Position numbers and translations under genes: made by a program. The notes under the pieces were generated by a model. The model was not told the DNA's origin and did not search any database. It saw only the letters and a list, made by a program, of their open reading frames with translations. This document shows positions 33,827 through 43,512 of a stretch of 64,000 bases of DNA, piece by piece. Origin of the DNA: Abiotrophia sp965245735 (lineage in GTDB: Bacteria > Bacillota > Bacilli > Lactobacillales > Aerococcaceae). The stretch lies in the NCBI GenBank assembly GCA_965245735.1, contig CBDFAX010000002.1:56724-120723 (forward strand), read 5' to 3'. The number at the start of each line of letters is the position of its first letter. Within the stretch, counting starts at the first letter, position 1.

Positions 33827-34468
33827 TTATTTTCTAAATTTGGCTTCCATGCGATAAATACGGTGACCACGTGAAGAGAATTTCTCCTCATATTCAGTCA
33901 TGACATTATCAGGGAAGTCTGACTGGTGCAAGTCTAACCAGACCTGTTTGAAGTAGAGCCCATACTGGGACATGCTAGCCAAGGAATACTCGAAAAGGCC
34001 TTGGTTGTCGGTCTTGAAGTGAATCTCCCCTTCTGGCACCAAAATCTCCTGGTATTGAGCCAGAAAATCAGGCGAGGTCAGACGCCGCTTGGCATGTTTT
34101 TTCTTAGGCCAAGGATCGCTGAAATTGAGGTAGACCAGAGACACTTCGCCCGGCGCGAAGTACTGGTTGAGGTTGCGGCCATCAGCGTGAAGAATCTGCA
34201 AGTTAGGTAAGTCTTCCCGGATTTGATGTTCCAAGACCGTCACGATGACACTGGTTTGAATTTCAATGCTAATGTAGTTAATCTCAGGATGGCGCTTAGC
34301 CATTTCCACGATAAAACGGCCCTTACCGGAACCGACTTCGATATGAATAGGCTGTTCCTTGGCGAAACGAGTCTGCCACTGGCCACGGAGTGTCTCCGCC
34401 TGCTGAGGCACATACTGAGGATGGGCATCCAGTTTATCCTGGGCCCAAGGTTTATGACGTAATCTCAT
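33827..34468 (-). CDS. trmB: tRNA (guanine-N7-)-methyltransferase
   Basis: SAM-dependent enzyme that methylates G46 in the tRNA variable loop. 213 residues; the SAM motif HIEVGSGKGRFIVEMAKRHP, the family signature NFSDPWPKKKHAKRRL and the C-terminal TEYEEKFSSRGHRIYR are all visible. It starts three bases after the ccrZ stop. Confidence 0.96.
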   Translation of the reverse strand: MRLRHKPWAQDKLDAHPQYVPQQAETLRGQWQTRFAKEQPIHIEVGSGKGRFIVEMAKRHPEINYISIEIQTSVIVTVLEHQIREDLPNLQILHADGRNLNQYFAPGEVSLVYLNFSDPWPKKKHAKRRLTSPDFLAQYQEILVPEGEIHFKTDNQGLFEYSLASMSQYGLYFKQVWLDLHQSDFPDNVMTEYEEKFSSRGHRIYRMEAKFRK

Positions 34469-34471
34469 AAC

Positions 34472-35302
34472 TTAGAAAAACTCCTTTGGTTGATGGGCGA
34501 GGCGACGCTTATCAGCTTGCGCCCCTTGGTAGATAGACTTCAAGAGTAGGACCAACTCGTTCATACGGTCGAAGCGGTTCTCCTGGTAATAGTGTTTAAT
34601 AATGAGTAGACAGTTAATCTGGCTATACCACTGGACCCGCTTATAGGTGGTGGAATCGAAGCGTAGGCCATAAGTCTTCAGCCATTGGGTCCACTCGCTA
34701 GGCCGGTAATACTCACAGAGTAGACGGCTGAGGTCGCTAAGCGGATCGGCAATGCGGACATTCTCCCAGTCCACTAGATAGAGCTGGCCATCTTCAGCTT
34801 CCAAGAAATTAAGGTGATGCAAGTCCCCATGGCAGACGCAGTAGTTAACATTATAGAAGTCGTCATCCAAGGCATCTTCCAGAGAATGAATGACTTCATT
34901 GAAAAACTGATGCTGGCAGAGAGCCACCGGCAAGTCCTTGCGGTAGAGGGCAATAAAGTCCAAGGGATAGAATAGTTGGTCTTCACTGCGCTTGAGCATC
35001 ATGAGCAGGTAGTCAGATTGATGAATGGAACGAATTAATTGAATAACCTTTTCTTGGCCCATGTCCTCCCGGTTCAACAAGTGGCCATCCTTCCATTCTT
35101 GGGCCACCAGGAGATCTCCGGAATAGGTTCGCTGGGTCCACATGAGCTTAGGCGTAATCCCTTGTGCTGATAGGGCAGCAATAAAAGGCGAGGAGTTGCG
35201 CTTGAAGAAGACGCGTTCGTTATTCTTAACGCCCATATAGGCATCACCACTAGCGCCCCCGATAGGGGTCATTTGCCAGTCTTGTTCCTGTCCATCACGC
35301 AT
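34472..35302 (-). CDS. ccrZ: CcrZ-like phosphotransferase (cell-cycle regulator)
   Basis: Cytoplasmic kinase-fold protein of the APH/choline-kinase group. In pneumococcus, CcrZ links division with DNA replication initiation and has been linked to ribonucleoside kinase activity. 276 residues with N-terminal GGASGDAYMGVK (loop), catalytic CHGDLHHLNFL (His-Gly-Asp...Asn) and the metal motif LVDWENVRIADPLSDLSRLL. Placement directly before trmB is the same as in streptococci. Confidence 0.88.
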   Translation of the reverse strand: MRDGQEQDWQMTPIGGASGDAYMGVKNNERVFFKRNSSPFIAALSAQGITPKLMWTQRTYSGDLLVAQEWKDGHLLNREDMGQEKVIQLIRSIHQSDYLLMMLKRSEDQLFYPLDFIALYRKDLPVALCQHQFFNEVIHSLEDALDDDFYNVNYCVCHGDLHHLNFLEAEDGQLYLVDWENVRIADPLSDLSRLLCEYYRPSEWTQWLKTYGLRFDSTTYKRVQWYSQINCLLIIKHYYQENRFDRMNELVLLLKSIYQGAQADKRRLAHQPKEFF

Positions 35303-35507
35303 CTGGGCGCCTCCTCTCTCATAAGCATACAGTCCATTTTACCATGGAATGGACCCAGGTAAAATACTTTTCCACTAAATAGTTGATGTAAGCGATTCCG
35401 AGTTGTGGTTGACTGCCTCGCCCTACACTCAAATTTCGGTCCTAAGGCCGATGGCAGCCACCAGATCCTATGTTAGACTAAAATCGATTAAGAAAGGAGT
35501 GATTCCC

Positions 35508-36764
35508 ATGGAAGCAAGACTTACCCAAGCATCCAATAAACAACTCAGTAAACTGATTGTATCCAACCTAGCCGGTACGCTCGGTTCTGCCATCCTGACC
35601 TTCGTCATCGGCTTGATTATCCTCAAGCACAGTGACTCAGCCCTTTACTTCGGCCTGTCCCAGGCAGTAGGACCAGTGGTTTCCCTGCTACTGCTGCCCT
35701 TTACCGGTAGCCTCGTCGATAAATACAACAAACAACACATCATTGTTTGGGCTCAAGGTCTCAGTATCCTAGCCTTGGGGCTTTTCGCCGGCTTTATCGC
35801 CACCACCCACCTAACTAGCAATCTGCTCATGGTCTTCCTGCTCTTGATTGCCCTCAAGATTTCCGACCAATTCCTGTCCACTGCTTCGATGGCAGCCGCT
35901 ACCAACCTAGTTGTTGAGGAGCACGTCCATAAACTCAAGTCCATCGAACAAACCATTGGCGCTCTGTCTCAATTTATCGCGCCTATTGCTGGGGTTGCCC
36001 TCTATGCCATGCTACCCCTGGAATACCTAGTAGGGCTAGAGATTGTCTTAGAAGCCCTCGTCATTATCATTACTCTAACCCTTAACTTCCACCTCGTTGC
36101 GCATCATCAGGCGGATGCCCAAGCCTCTCTCTTCAGCCTCTTCAAGGAAGGTCTGGACTTTATCAAGGCCCACAAGAAATTCCAACATACCGTGGCTCTC
36201 TTCATGTTCATTAACCTCCTGATTACAGGGGTCATTGTGGGTATGCCTTATGTCCAAGTCAAAGTCCTCAATTTCTCGGATTTTTATTATGGCATCTCAG
36301 AAGCCGCCCTCAGCCTAGGCTTTATCTTGGTGGGGATTTATCTTTCCACTCGTAAGACCGTCCGCTATCCACTTCTGCTAACCTGGAAATCCATCTTAGT
36401 CATAGGTGGTTTGATTGCTCTGACGGGCGCTTTTCTCTTGCTCCCCCTGCCGACAGATGCCTTCTTTGTCATCTTCCTTCTAATCAATTTTATCTTTGGT
36501 GGCTTCTCAACAGCTATTAACATTCCCATGATGACCTGGCTCACTCAGGTAGTACCGACTCACTATCAAGGCCGGATTTTCAATATTGTTACGACCACTA
36601 CCCAACTCCTAACACCCCTCGGGATGGTGGCCTTCTCCATCGGCTTTGACTACTTGCCAGCTAGCCTGCTCTTCCTCTTATGCGGCGCCATTATGGTAGG
36701 CGTGACCGCCTACTGGCCTCGCTTCTGCAAGGTCAACATCTTGAGCAACCAATTAGAAGACTAA
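35508..36764 (+). CDS. MFS transporter
   Basis: Major facilitator of 418 residues from the ATG at 35508 (after AAAGGAG; the frame is open to 35403 but without a ribosome site). About twelve membrane segments are visible, with the motif-A-like loop GSLVDKYNKQ between helices 2 and 3. It resembles the MFS-1/enterobactin-exporter-type multidrug carriers; the substrate is unknown. Divergent from ccrZ. Confidence 0.85.
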   Translation: MEARLTQASNKQLSKLIVSNLAGTLGSAILTFVIGLIILKHSDSALYFGLSQAVGPVVSLLLLPFTGSLVDKYNKQHIIVWAQGLSILALGLFAGFIATTHLTSNLLMVFLLLIALKISDQFLSTASMAAATNLVVEEHVHKLKSIEQTIGALSQFIAPIAGVALYAMLPLEYLVGLEIVLEALVIIITLTLNFHLVAHHQADAQASLFSLFKEGLDFIKAHKKFQHTVALFMFINLLITGVIVGMPYVQVKVLNFSDFYYGISEAALSLGFILVGIYLSTRKTVRYPLLLTWKSILVIGGLIALTGAFLLLPLPTDAFFVIFLLINFIFGGFSTAINIPMMTWLTQVVPTHYQGRIFNIVTTTTQLLTPLGMVAFSIGFDYLPASLLFLLCGAIMVGVTAYWPRFCKVNILSNQLED

Positions 36765-36781
36765 CCTCAACTAAGACCAAG

Positions 36782-36805
36782 CCACTAGCCAAGCTAGTGG
36801 TTTTT
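36782..36805 (+). terminator. Terminator of the MFS gene
   Basis: CCACTAG-CCAAG-CTAGTGG followed by TTTTT. Confidence 0.85.
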
Positions 36806-36812
36806 GCATATT

Positions 36813-36845
36813 AAAAAGGACTGGAAACATCTTCCAGTCCTTTAC
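36813..36845 (-). terminator. Terminator of ftsX
   Basis: On the minus strand AAAGGACTGGAA and TTCCAGTCCTTT pair around GATGT, followed by TTAATATG. Confidence 0.8.
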
Positions 36846-36849
36846 TCTC

Positions 36850-37740
36850 TTATATATCTAAGAAACGACGGATTGAGCGGCCTGCCCCTAGGCGGCCTAA
36901 GACAATCCCAATCACTAGGAGTCCTGCTCCAACATAGGCCATGATTGGCATGGTGGCTACTAGCTGGAGATTAGCTAGACCTAAGAAGCCTGGCAAGTAG
37001 CTATGCGCTCCTTCGTAGATACCATACAAGGCACCAAAGGCCAGAAGGCCCGAAATCAAGCCAATATAGGCTCCTTCATATTTGAAAGGTGCACGAATGT
37101 AACGCTTGGTTGCCCCTACTAGGCGCATAATCTCGATTTCTGTGCGGCGGGCCAAAATAGTCAGACGAATAGTGTTTGACACCAGGAGTACCGCAAAGAC
37201 AACGAAGATCGAGGCCAATACGGCGAGGACAATCCGCACTGCATTGATATTGCCCAGAATGGTCTCAACGTCTGTGGAACCATAATTGGCAGCTTCTACC
37301 TTGGCTAGCTTACGAATATCCTGGGCTACCTTGTCTAGGTTTTCACCCTTATCAACTGAGACCACATAAACGTTATTGAGGGGGTTCTTATCCCCTTCAA
37401 TGACATCGAAGTCAGAGGTGATGGTCTTCTTATAGTGCTCTAATTCCTCATCCTTACTGCGATAGACCACATCCGTAACATGCTCCAGGCCTTGAATCTG
37501 CGTCTTGAGTGTGGCTTCTTCTTCTGCCGTCGCAATGCGGTCAATCAGCACCCGTACCTGGAAAGTCTGTTCGATATTGCGAGTCGCTTCATTAATGTTA
37601 GTCCAAATTAAGACGAAGCTCCCAATCATAATCAAGGTTAAGGTCATGGTGAAGATGGACACCAAGGTCATGAGTCCGTTACGGAAGAGGTTACGGAAAC
37701 CGTCACGAATATGACGGAAGAAACTTCTAATGGCTCTCAT
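36850..37740 (-). CDS. ftsX: Cell division protein FtsX
   Basis: Permease-like partner of FtsE that transmits ATPase cycles to peptidoglycan hydrolases at the septum. 296 residues from the ATG at 37740 (after AAGGGGG); the open frame to 37779 overlaps ftsE coding and lacks a ribosome site. One N-terminal helix, a large extracellular loop (about 50-165) and three C-terminal helices. A 14-bp overlap couples it to ftsE. Confidence 0.95.
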   Translation of the reverse strand: MRAIRSFFRHIRDGFRNLFRNGLMTLVSIFTMTLTLIMIGSFVLIWTNINEATRNIEQTFQVRVLIDRIATAEEEATLKTQIQGLEHVTDVVYRSKDEELEHYKKTITSDFDVIEGDKNPLNNVYVVSVDKGENLDKVAQDIRKLAKVEAANYGSTDVETILGNINAVRIVLAVLASIFVVFAVLLVSNTIRLTILARRTEIEIMRLVGATKRYIRAPFKYEGAYIGLISGLLAFGALYGIYEGAHSYLPGFLGLANLQLVATMPIMAYVGAGLLVIGIVLGRLGAGRSIRRFLDI

Positions 37741-38413
37741 GGTAATCCCCCTTCCGGTCATCGCGGACAATCCGACCACCTTCTAGCACCACTACCCGGT
37801 GTTGGAAGTGGTCCACTAGGGTATCGTTATGGGTCCCCATCAAAATGGTGGTTCCCCGACGATGAATGGATTCTAGGACACGATGAATGCCCATGGCTGT
37901 CTCAGGGTCCAAGTTACCAGTTGGCTCGTCCGCAATTAAAATAGCTGGACGGTTGGCAATAGCCCGAGCAATGGCCACCCGTTGTTGTTCCCCACCTGAT
38001 AACTCATTTGGATAGGATTTAGCCTTATGGGATAAGCCCACTAATTCTAAGACTTCCTTGACCCGGGCTTTAATAGTCCGGCCACTCTCGCCCGTTACCT
38101 CTAGGGCATAGGCGATATTTTCGTAGACGTTCAATTTAGGCAGCAACTTGAAGTCCTGGAAGACTACCCCTACCGTCCGGCGCAAATGTGGCACTTGGCG
38201 TTCCTTGAGCTTATTGAGGTTAAAGTCCCCTACCCGGATAGTCCCGCGGGTCTGCATTTCTTCACGATAAAGTAACTTCATCAGGGTCGACTTACCGGAG
38301 CCACTTGGCCCAATCAAGTAGACAAACTCCCCTTTGTCAATGAAGAGGTTGATGTCACGGAGGGCAATGGTCCCCTTGTCATATTGTTTGCTGACACGTT
38401 GTAATTGAATCAT
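37727..38413 (-). CDS. ftsE: Cell division ATP-binding protein FtsE
   Basis: ABC-type ATPase of the FtsEX complex. 228 residues: Walker A GPSGSGKSTLMK, signature ELSGGEQQRVAIARA and Walker B ILIADEPTGNLDP. It follows prfB, as is usual in Firmicutes. Confidence 0.97.
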   Translation of the reverse strand: MIQLQRVSKQYDKGTIALRDINLFIDKGEFVYLIGPSGSGKSTLMKLLYREEMQTRGTIRVGDFNLNKLKERQVPHLRRTVGVVFQDFKLLPKLNVYENIAYALEVTGESGRTIKARVKEVLELVGLSHKAKSYPNELSGGEQQRVAIARAIANRPAILIADEPTGNLDPETAMGIHRVLESIHRRGTTILMGTHNDTLVDHFQHRVVVLEGGRIVRDDRKGDYHESH

Positions 38414-38510
38414 CTGGTCACCTTCTTTCTCTCTCTTTTTCTAAAATTAGTCACTTTAAGTCTACCACATCTCCTCGTCCACTGGGTCACAAGGAGATGT
38501 CAATTGTGTA

Positions 38511-39624
38511 TCAGGAGGCAGAATCGCCCATTTGCCATTTGAGATAGGCATCGATAAAGCCGTTGAGGTCGCCGTCCATGACAGCCCCCGTGTTGCCGAC
38601 TTCGTAGCCAGTCCGGTGATCCTTAACCATGGCGTAAGGGTGGAAGACATAGGAGCGAATCTGGGAGCCCCAGGCAATGTCTTTTTGTTCCCCTTTGAGG
38701 GCGGCTAATTCCTTAGCCTTGTTCTCTTCCTCTAATTGGTAAAGCTTAGCTTTGAGCATGGCCATGGCTAAATCCCGGTTCTGGAACTGGGAACGCTGGG
38801 ACTGACTCTGAGTCACAATACCGGTTGGAATATGGGTAATCCGAATAGCTGAGGAAGTCTTGTTGATGTGCTGACCCCCAGCCCCTGAAGCCCGATAGGT
38901 ATCAATCCGCAAATCATCGGGGTTGATGTCAATCTCAATGGTGTCATCCAACATAGGCGTCACTTCTACCGAAGCAAAGGAAGTATGGCGCCGGCTGTTG
39001 GAGTCAAAAGGCGAAATCCGCACCAAACGGTGTACCCCTTTCTCTGACTTGAGGTAGCCATAGGCATTGTGGCCTTCGATTTCCAAGGTCACACTCTTAA
39101 TACCCGCTTCTTCCCCGTCTTGGTAATCCAAGACTGTTACCTTGAAGCCCTGCTTATCCGCCCAACGCTGATACATACGCAGTAGCATACTGCCCCAGTC
39201 CTGGGATTCGGTCCCGCCAGCCCCTGGATGAATTTCCAGAATGGCATTATTGGCATCATGAGGTCCCGACAGGAGCAACTTCATCTCGTAGGCATCTAAG
39301 TCCTCTTGGACTTGGGCAACCTGACCTTCAGCTTCAGCCAAGATATCGGCATCTTCTGTTTCTTCATAGAGCTCAAGGGCCACTTCAATGTCCGCTACAC
39401 CTTCTTCCAAGGCATGAATGGTCGAGTAAGTCTCCTTAGCTAAGTTAAGTTGGCTGATAATTTTCTGAGCCTTTTCGTTATCATCCCAGAAATCAGGCGC
39501 CGACATCTGATGTTCGTAGTCGGCAATATCTGCTTCTAAAGCCTCTAAGTCAAAGAGACCCCCTGAAGCTAGCTAATTGGTTATTGGCTTTGTCAATGAA
39601 TTGACGAATTTCATATAATTCCAT
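38511..39624 (-). CDS. prfB: Peptide chain release factor 2, with programmed +1 frameshift
   Basis: Reads UGA and UAA stop codons. Two frames must be joined. The first 24 codons run from the ATG at 39624 (AAGGAG eight bases upstream) through AGG GGG TCT CTT to an in-frame TGA at 39552-39550. The +1 shift at CTT-T-GAC then opens the main frame to 38511, giving about 370 residues. The Shine-Dalgarno-like AGGGGG before CTTTGA is the known autoregulatory slip site. SPF anticodon motif (RISPFDSN) and GGQ motif (SGAGGQHINKT) are present. Confidence 0.95.
39545..39562 (-). promoter_or_regulatory. RF2 programmed frameshift site
   Basis: On the minus strand AGGGGGTCTCTTTGACTT: internal Shine-Dalgarno, slippery CTT and premature TGA. 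When RF2 is scarce the ribosome shifts +1 and makes full-length RF2. Confidence 0.92.
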
Positions 39625-39691
39625 AATCAACGCTCCTTCGTTTAGTCAATCACCTTATTGTACCACGCAAAACCTAGTGGGACAATGGTAA

Positions 39692-39713
39692 AAGGCCCCA
39701 GCAGGGGGCCTAT
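39692..39713 (-). terminator. Terminator of the MerR gene
   Basis: On the minus strand AGGCCCCC-TGCT-GGGGCCTTTTACC, about 20 bp after the stop. Confidence 0.65.
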
Positions 39714-39733
39714 GCCTTGAGTTGTGCCTAGTT

Positions 39734-40096
39734 TTAAACTTCTAAGCGCTGACGCAACTGGTCGGCCAAAGCGCCCAAAGACGCCCGGCGACGGTCCAAG
39801 TCAGCTTGTTGGCGGTCTAAATCTGCTAGTTCTTCCTCTACAACCGTCAAATTCTCCCGCCATTGAATCTCGGTCCCGCAAGCTGCCTCATGCAATTCCT
39901 TAATGCGCTTAATGGCCTTGACCGATAAGCCTAAGGCCCGAAGTTCCAAAATATTAGTCAAGGCCGCCTCATGCTCAGGTAACCACTGATACTTGCCCGC
40001 CACCTTATCTGGCGCCACAAGGCCTTCTTCAATATAGAATCTCAGGGTGTCGCGACTGACCTGGTATTTGGCTTCAATCTGACCCGTCTGCAACAT
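39734..40096 (-). CDS. MerR-family transcriptional regulator
   Basis: 120 residues from the ATG at 40096 (AGGAGGAG upstream). The N-terminal HTH GQIEAKYQVSRDTLRFYIEE and wing occupy 1-70; a coiled-coil dimerisation helix rich in Glu/Asp/Arg fills 75-118. There is no Cys-rich metal loop, so the signal is unknown. It is divergent from a small membrane protein whose promoter carries the MerR-type 19-bp spacer, so that gene is the likely target. Confidence 0.85.
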   Translation of the reverse strand: MLQTGQIEAKYQVSRDTLRFYIEEGLVAPDKVAGKYQWLPEHEAALTNILELRALGLSVKAIKRIKELHEAACGTEIQWRENLTVVEEELADLDRQQADLDRRRASLGALADQLRQRLEV

Positions 40097-40111
40097 TTTG
40101 GTCTCCTCCTC

Positions 40112-40142
40112 TTGACAGGGGCTTAGCCCCTCAGGTTTTACT
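40112..40142 (+). promoter_or_regulatory. MerR-type promoter with palindromic operator
   Basis: TTGACA (40112-40117), a 19-bp spacer and TTTACT. The spacer holds the palindrome AGGGGCTTAGCCCCT (40117-40131). A long spacer with a central dyad is the known architecture for activation by MerR proteins. Confidence 0.6.
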
Positions 40143-40172
40143 AGAGATAGTAACCTACAAGGAGGTCCTATC

Positions 40173-40496
40173 ATGAAAATTATCTTACTCAGTCTCTTCG
40201 TCCTCTACGCCCTAGCCATGCTAGGCGCTAGTCTTTATAGCAGGCGCCCCGGTCTGGCTTGGCTGACCGGGCTTAATGTCTTTTGCGCCTTGAGTCTCAT
40301 GGCAGCCAGCCTAGCAGCTTGCTTTGGTTGGCTGTCGCACGGGCCTGCCTGTTTCGGGCTAGGGCTAGCCTTGCTCAGCCTCATGGTCTGCGCCCCACTC
40401 AACGGCCATTATCTATTCGGCCGCATCCAAGCACGTCATCTCCTCATTCGTGGTAGCTTGTCTCTAATTCTCTGGCTAGCCTACTGGCTAAGCTAA
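40173..40496 (+). CDS. Small membrane protein, probable MerR target
   Basis: 107 residues, four hydrophobic segments, with short basic loops (SRRPG, GRIQARH). Ribosome site AAGGAGG. I do not recognise the family. Divergent orientation and the MerR-type promoter make it the probable regulated gene of the neighbour; its job may be stress or drug related. Confidence 0.65.
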   Translation: MKIILLSLFVLYALAMLGASLYSRRPGLAWLTGLNVFCALSLMAASLAACFGWLSHGPACFGLGLALLSLMVCAPLNGHYLFGRIQARHLLIRGSLSLILWLAYWLS

Positions 40497-40502
40497 GCAA
40501 AA

Positions 40503-40531
40503 GAGCCGGACTTTAGGAATCCGGCTTTTTT
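40503..40531. terminator. Bidirectional terminator
   Basis: AGCCGGA and TCCGGCT pair around a 9-nt loop, with TTTTTTT on the plus strand and CTTTTGC on the minus strand; it lies between two convergent genes. Confidence 0.8.
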
Positions 40532-40536
40532 TGGTC

Positions 40537-41070
40537 TTACCCTAGCAAGTCCCGCAATTTATCGAAGGTCTTACCATTACGGATGGTAATCTGCGGATAG
40601 AAGTCCTCCTTGAGCAGGTACTTGTGGTAGGAGGTCTTGAGGTATTCACTTTCCGTGTATTTGCCCCAGAAGACCGCCCGGTCACCAAAATGAACCACTT
40701 CATCGTGTAGGGGCATGGCCTGAATGCGAGCCTTCATGTCCTCATAATCCACCTGGTCTGTGTAGAAAAGGACATCGCGACGCGCCAAGGGCTCCTGCCA
40801 CCAATCTGGCACTTGTGCGGCATCTTCCAAGTAGGCATCACGACTTAAGATTACATGATAAATGATAAAGGGATAAGTCGCCAACATGTCACCAATCTTA
40901 GCCTTGATGCGCTCCAGAGGCTCCTCCGTCTCGAAAAAGGCATTTCCACTATTGATGTAGGTAGTGACTGCTTCATAACCCAAAGCCTCAATCTGAGCTC
41001 TGAGTTCACTCATCACCACCTTGTTCTTGCCACCAACATTAATTCCGCGAAGTAATAAAAGGTATTTCAT
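40537..41070 (-). CDS. DUF1697 family protein
   Basis: 177 residues from the ATG at 41070, giving the family start MKYLLLLRGINVGGKNKVVM; an in-frame TTG three codons earlier is closer to the GGGAG. YINSGNAFF and the C-terminal RNGKTFDKLRDLL segment are conserved features. Function unknown. Monocistronic. Confidence 0.85.
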   Translation of the reverse strand: MKYLLLLRGINVGGKNKVVMSELRAQIEALGYEAVTTYINSGNAFFETEEPLERIKAKIGDMLATYPFIIYHVILSRDAYLEDAAQVPDWWQEPLARRDVLFYTDQVDYEDMKARIQAMPLHDEVVHFGDRAVFWGKYTESEYLKTSYHKYLLKEDFYPQITIRNGKTFDKLRDLLG

Positions 41071-41181
41071 AAATTTCAAGTCACTCCCTATCTGGCTCCT
41101 ATTATAGCATAGTTTAGTGCTTGGAGGCCTATTATGCGCATAATAAACCTCGCTCCTATGTTTCAGGAGCGAGGTTGTCTT

Positions 41182-43512
41182 TTATTGCAGTTGCAAGATA
41201 CCGTAATAAACAAGTAGCTGTATGACACTTACAAATAGGTTATTCCCAATATGGAGGGCGATGGAATCGATCAGCTGATTCCGACGACGGAAGCTGAGGT
41301 AGAAAATAAAGCCCATGCCACCATAGATAGCCCATTCGAAGAAGGTGCTAGAGCCATGTAAATAACCGAATATCACAGACGACACCAGGCCAGCCAACCA
41401 ACCAAAATTCCCCTTACTACAGAAGAGTTTCTTGAAGTAGCCACGGAAGGCGAGTTCTTCGCTAATCGGTCCAATTACCGAGATAACGAAATAGGCAATC
41501 CATAGGCTGGGTTCAGTTGCTAATCCTAATACGTTGCCTAAGGATACATCATTGGCCGTTTTTTGTTGATAAGCTTGCATCATACTGTAGACCAGGATAA
41601 TCACTATCCGCATCGCAATGGTAGAGACAAGCGCAATTCCCAAGTCTTTCCAGCCGAACTTGAGACGTTCACCGGAAAGCTTGTAATAGAACTTGAGACT
41701 GATAGCAGTGAAGATAATCCCTCCTGCTAAGGCAGCCAACATCAAGTAAGTCTGTTGATCTCCCACGACTTGAGCCATTAAATTGAAAACGACAACCTGT
41801 GGTAACAAGCTGAACATAATAGCTAGGAAGCCCAGGACAATGGCTGGTGGCCAGTAATACCATTTATGTCTTAGCAGGCCAACTGCCTCGGCTCCACGGA
41901 CTTGGACGGCTAGGCGATGCCAGGCCACTATCCCAATCATAGCTGCGACTGCTAGCAAGATAGCGGTCAGGAAGAGGGCGTGAAGATAGCCTGTTTTCTC
42001 AGGCAGATTCATCAAGAGCACATACTCTCCCACGACCAGACCAATGGTCACAATATAACCTAACAGCATCAACATACTCCGTACCCAGGTGCTGCCTCGA
42101 CTATAGAGTTCGGAGACATTGGACCATTGGGTGACAGGCTCCAGATAATCCTTACTGTAGGACCAGCTAGACCAAGCTAGGCTGACCACCAGCCAGGTTA
42201 AGATTAGGCAGCCGATGACCCACCACTCCATGCCTACGAAGAGGCAGAGGCCAATCAATATGGCCAGCGCCAGTGGGCTTTGCAGACCAACTAATAACCA
42301 GAATTTTTTCTTGAGATAGCCCATTAAATCCACTGGCAGGGTCTTGATATAGGCCAGATTGTCCTTTTCCAAGGAATGGCCCATCATAGCTAGGCCACCA
42401 TAGCCGGCGTTAAAGCCAGCAATAAAGATTACCAGGAGCATAAGGGGCGCTAGGTAGCGAGCCTGCACCAATTGAGCCAACAGTTCTGGTTTTTCTGACA
42501 AGCCCCCTAGGATGACAATCAGGAAGATATAAGGGAAGACACTACTCATCAGGATGGCCTGCATGAGCACCGATCCCTCACTTACCAGTCGCCAAACATA
42601 GGTTTTAACCCAGGATAGACGTCCCTGACCATCCAAACTATAGATACGGCTCTTACGCTGACCTATGCCAGATTGGCTAGAAGTTGTTAGGGCTGCTTCG
42701 TAAAATTGTGGCACTACTTGAAGCCGCAAGAGGATTTGGAGTGCCCCTAAGGCTGCTAGCCATGGCAAAATCCCTAGCCAGGCGCCCATTTGTCCTGGAT
42801 TCATCACCAGGTCATAGAAAGGCATAAAAATCTGTGCTAGGCCAGATAGATTACTTAGGTCATCCCGGCTGCCATTGATTTGGAAGACAGCCCAGAAGGT
42901 GATAATCATCACCAAAGCCATAAGCAGATTGGAGGCTAGTTGCTTATGTTGACGGAAAACTGTTGTTTTGGTCAAATAATGGGCTAGCACAATCAACAAA
43001 GAAATGATAGTAGCCAAAATCAAACTAAAGCCTAGCAAGGCTAGCGGCAAGGTCAAGACCAACAAGCCGGGACTCTGAATGGCTAAGAGGATAAAGTAGC
43101 AGAGGACTGGCAAGATGGTAAAGAGAATGACCATCAGAGCCGACAAGAGCTTAGCCAGCATAATTTCGCCCTCGGTATAGGCGTAAGGCCGGTAAGCTTG
43201 TAGGTCGCCACTTTCATAGAAGACATTGTAGAAGGTCATAAAGCCCTGTCCCAGCATCATGAGCACGAAGACGGAAACAATCACCGTAAATCGAATGGGT
43301 GCCCCTGCCAGTTGGAAGAAGCCATTCATAAAGCAAAAGAGAAAGACATACAAGGCTCCCACTAGCAGGTACTGGCGGAAGAGAATCATGGGTACATCCA
43401 GTTTCTTATTGGGATTGGCGGCCTGCTTTTGACGGTAGCGAGTAAGGGCGCTGGCCTGACCCGCATAGAGGATGTTGACCTTCATCAGTTGCCATATCAT
43501 CTTAAGACGCAT
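41182..43512 (-). CDS. ABC exporter permease fused to a CPBP (CAAX-like) intramembrane protease
   Basis: 776 residues. The first ~530 carry many membrane helices in the layout of an ABC-2 exporter permease, and the start overlaps the ATPase gene upstream by 11 bp. The last ~150 residues are a CPBP (Abi) domain with the catalytic motif EELAFRGYF and a second motif around GYLHGSSTFFEWAIYGG. CPBP proteases of lactic bacteria are linked to bacteriocin processing or self-immunity; fused to a permease, it may process or destroy the transported peptide (inference). It lies at the end of the HTH-DUF3278 operon. Confidence 0.82.
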   Translation of the reverse strand: MRLKMIWQLMKVNILYAGQASALTRYRQKQAANPNKKLDVPMILFRQYLLVGALYVFLFCFMNGFFQLAGAPIRFTVIVSVFVLMMLGQGFMTFYNVFYESGDLQAYRPYAYTEGEIMLAKLLSALMVILFTILPVLCYFILLAIQSPGLLVLTLPLALLGFSLILATIISLLIVLAHYLTKTTVFRQHKQLASNLLMALVMIITFWAVFQINGSRDDLSNLSGLAQIFMPFYDLVMNPGQMGAWLGILPWLAALGALQILLRLQVVPQFYEAALTTSSQSGIGQRKSRIYSLDGQGRLSWVKTYVWRLVSEGSVLMQAILMSSVFPYIFLIVILGGLSEKPELLAQLVQARYLAPLMLLVIFIAGFNAGYGGLAMMGHSLEKDNLAYIKTLPVDLMGYLKKKFWLLVGLQSPLALAILIGLCLFVGMEWWVIGCLILTWLVVSLAWSSWSYSKDYLEPVTQWSNVSELYSRGSTWVRSMLMLLGYIVTIGLVVGEYVLLMNLPEKTGYLHALFLTAILLAVAAMIGIVAWHRLAVQVRGAEAVGLLRHKWYYWPPAIVLGFLAIMFSLLPQVVVFNLMAQVVGDQQTYLMLAALAGGIIFTAISLKFYYKLSGERLKFGWKDLGIALVSTIAMRIVIILVYSMMQAYQQKTANDVSLGNVLGLATEPSLWIAYFVISVIGPISEELAFRGYFKKLFCSKGNFGWLAGLVSSVIFGYLHGSSTFFEWAIYGGMGFIFYLSFRRRNQLIDSIALHIGNNLFVSVIQLLVYYGILQLQ

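Noticed and set aside
37800..37822. Further copy of the 82-bp repeat dyad (GTGGTCCACT) in ftsE
   Set aside because: Only ten bases match, and they code for conserved ftsE residues; coincidence.
38511..39624. prfB as a frameshifted pseudogene
   Set aside because: The break is the standard AGGGGG...CTTTGAC programmed frameshift of RF2.
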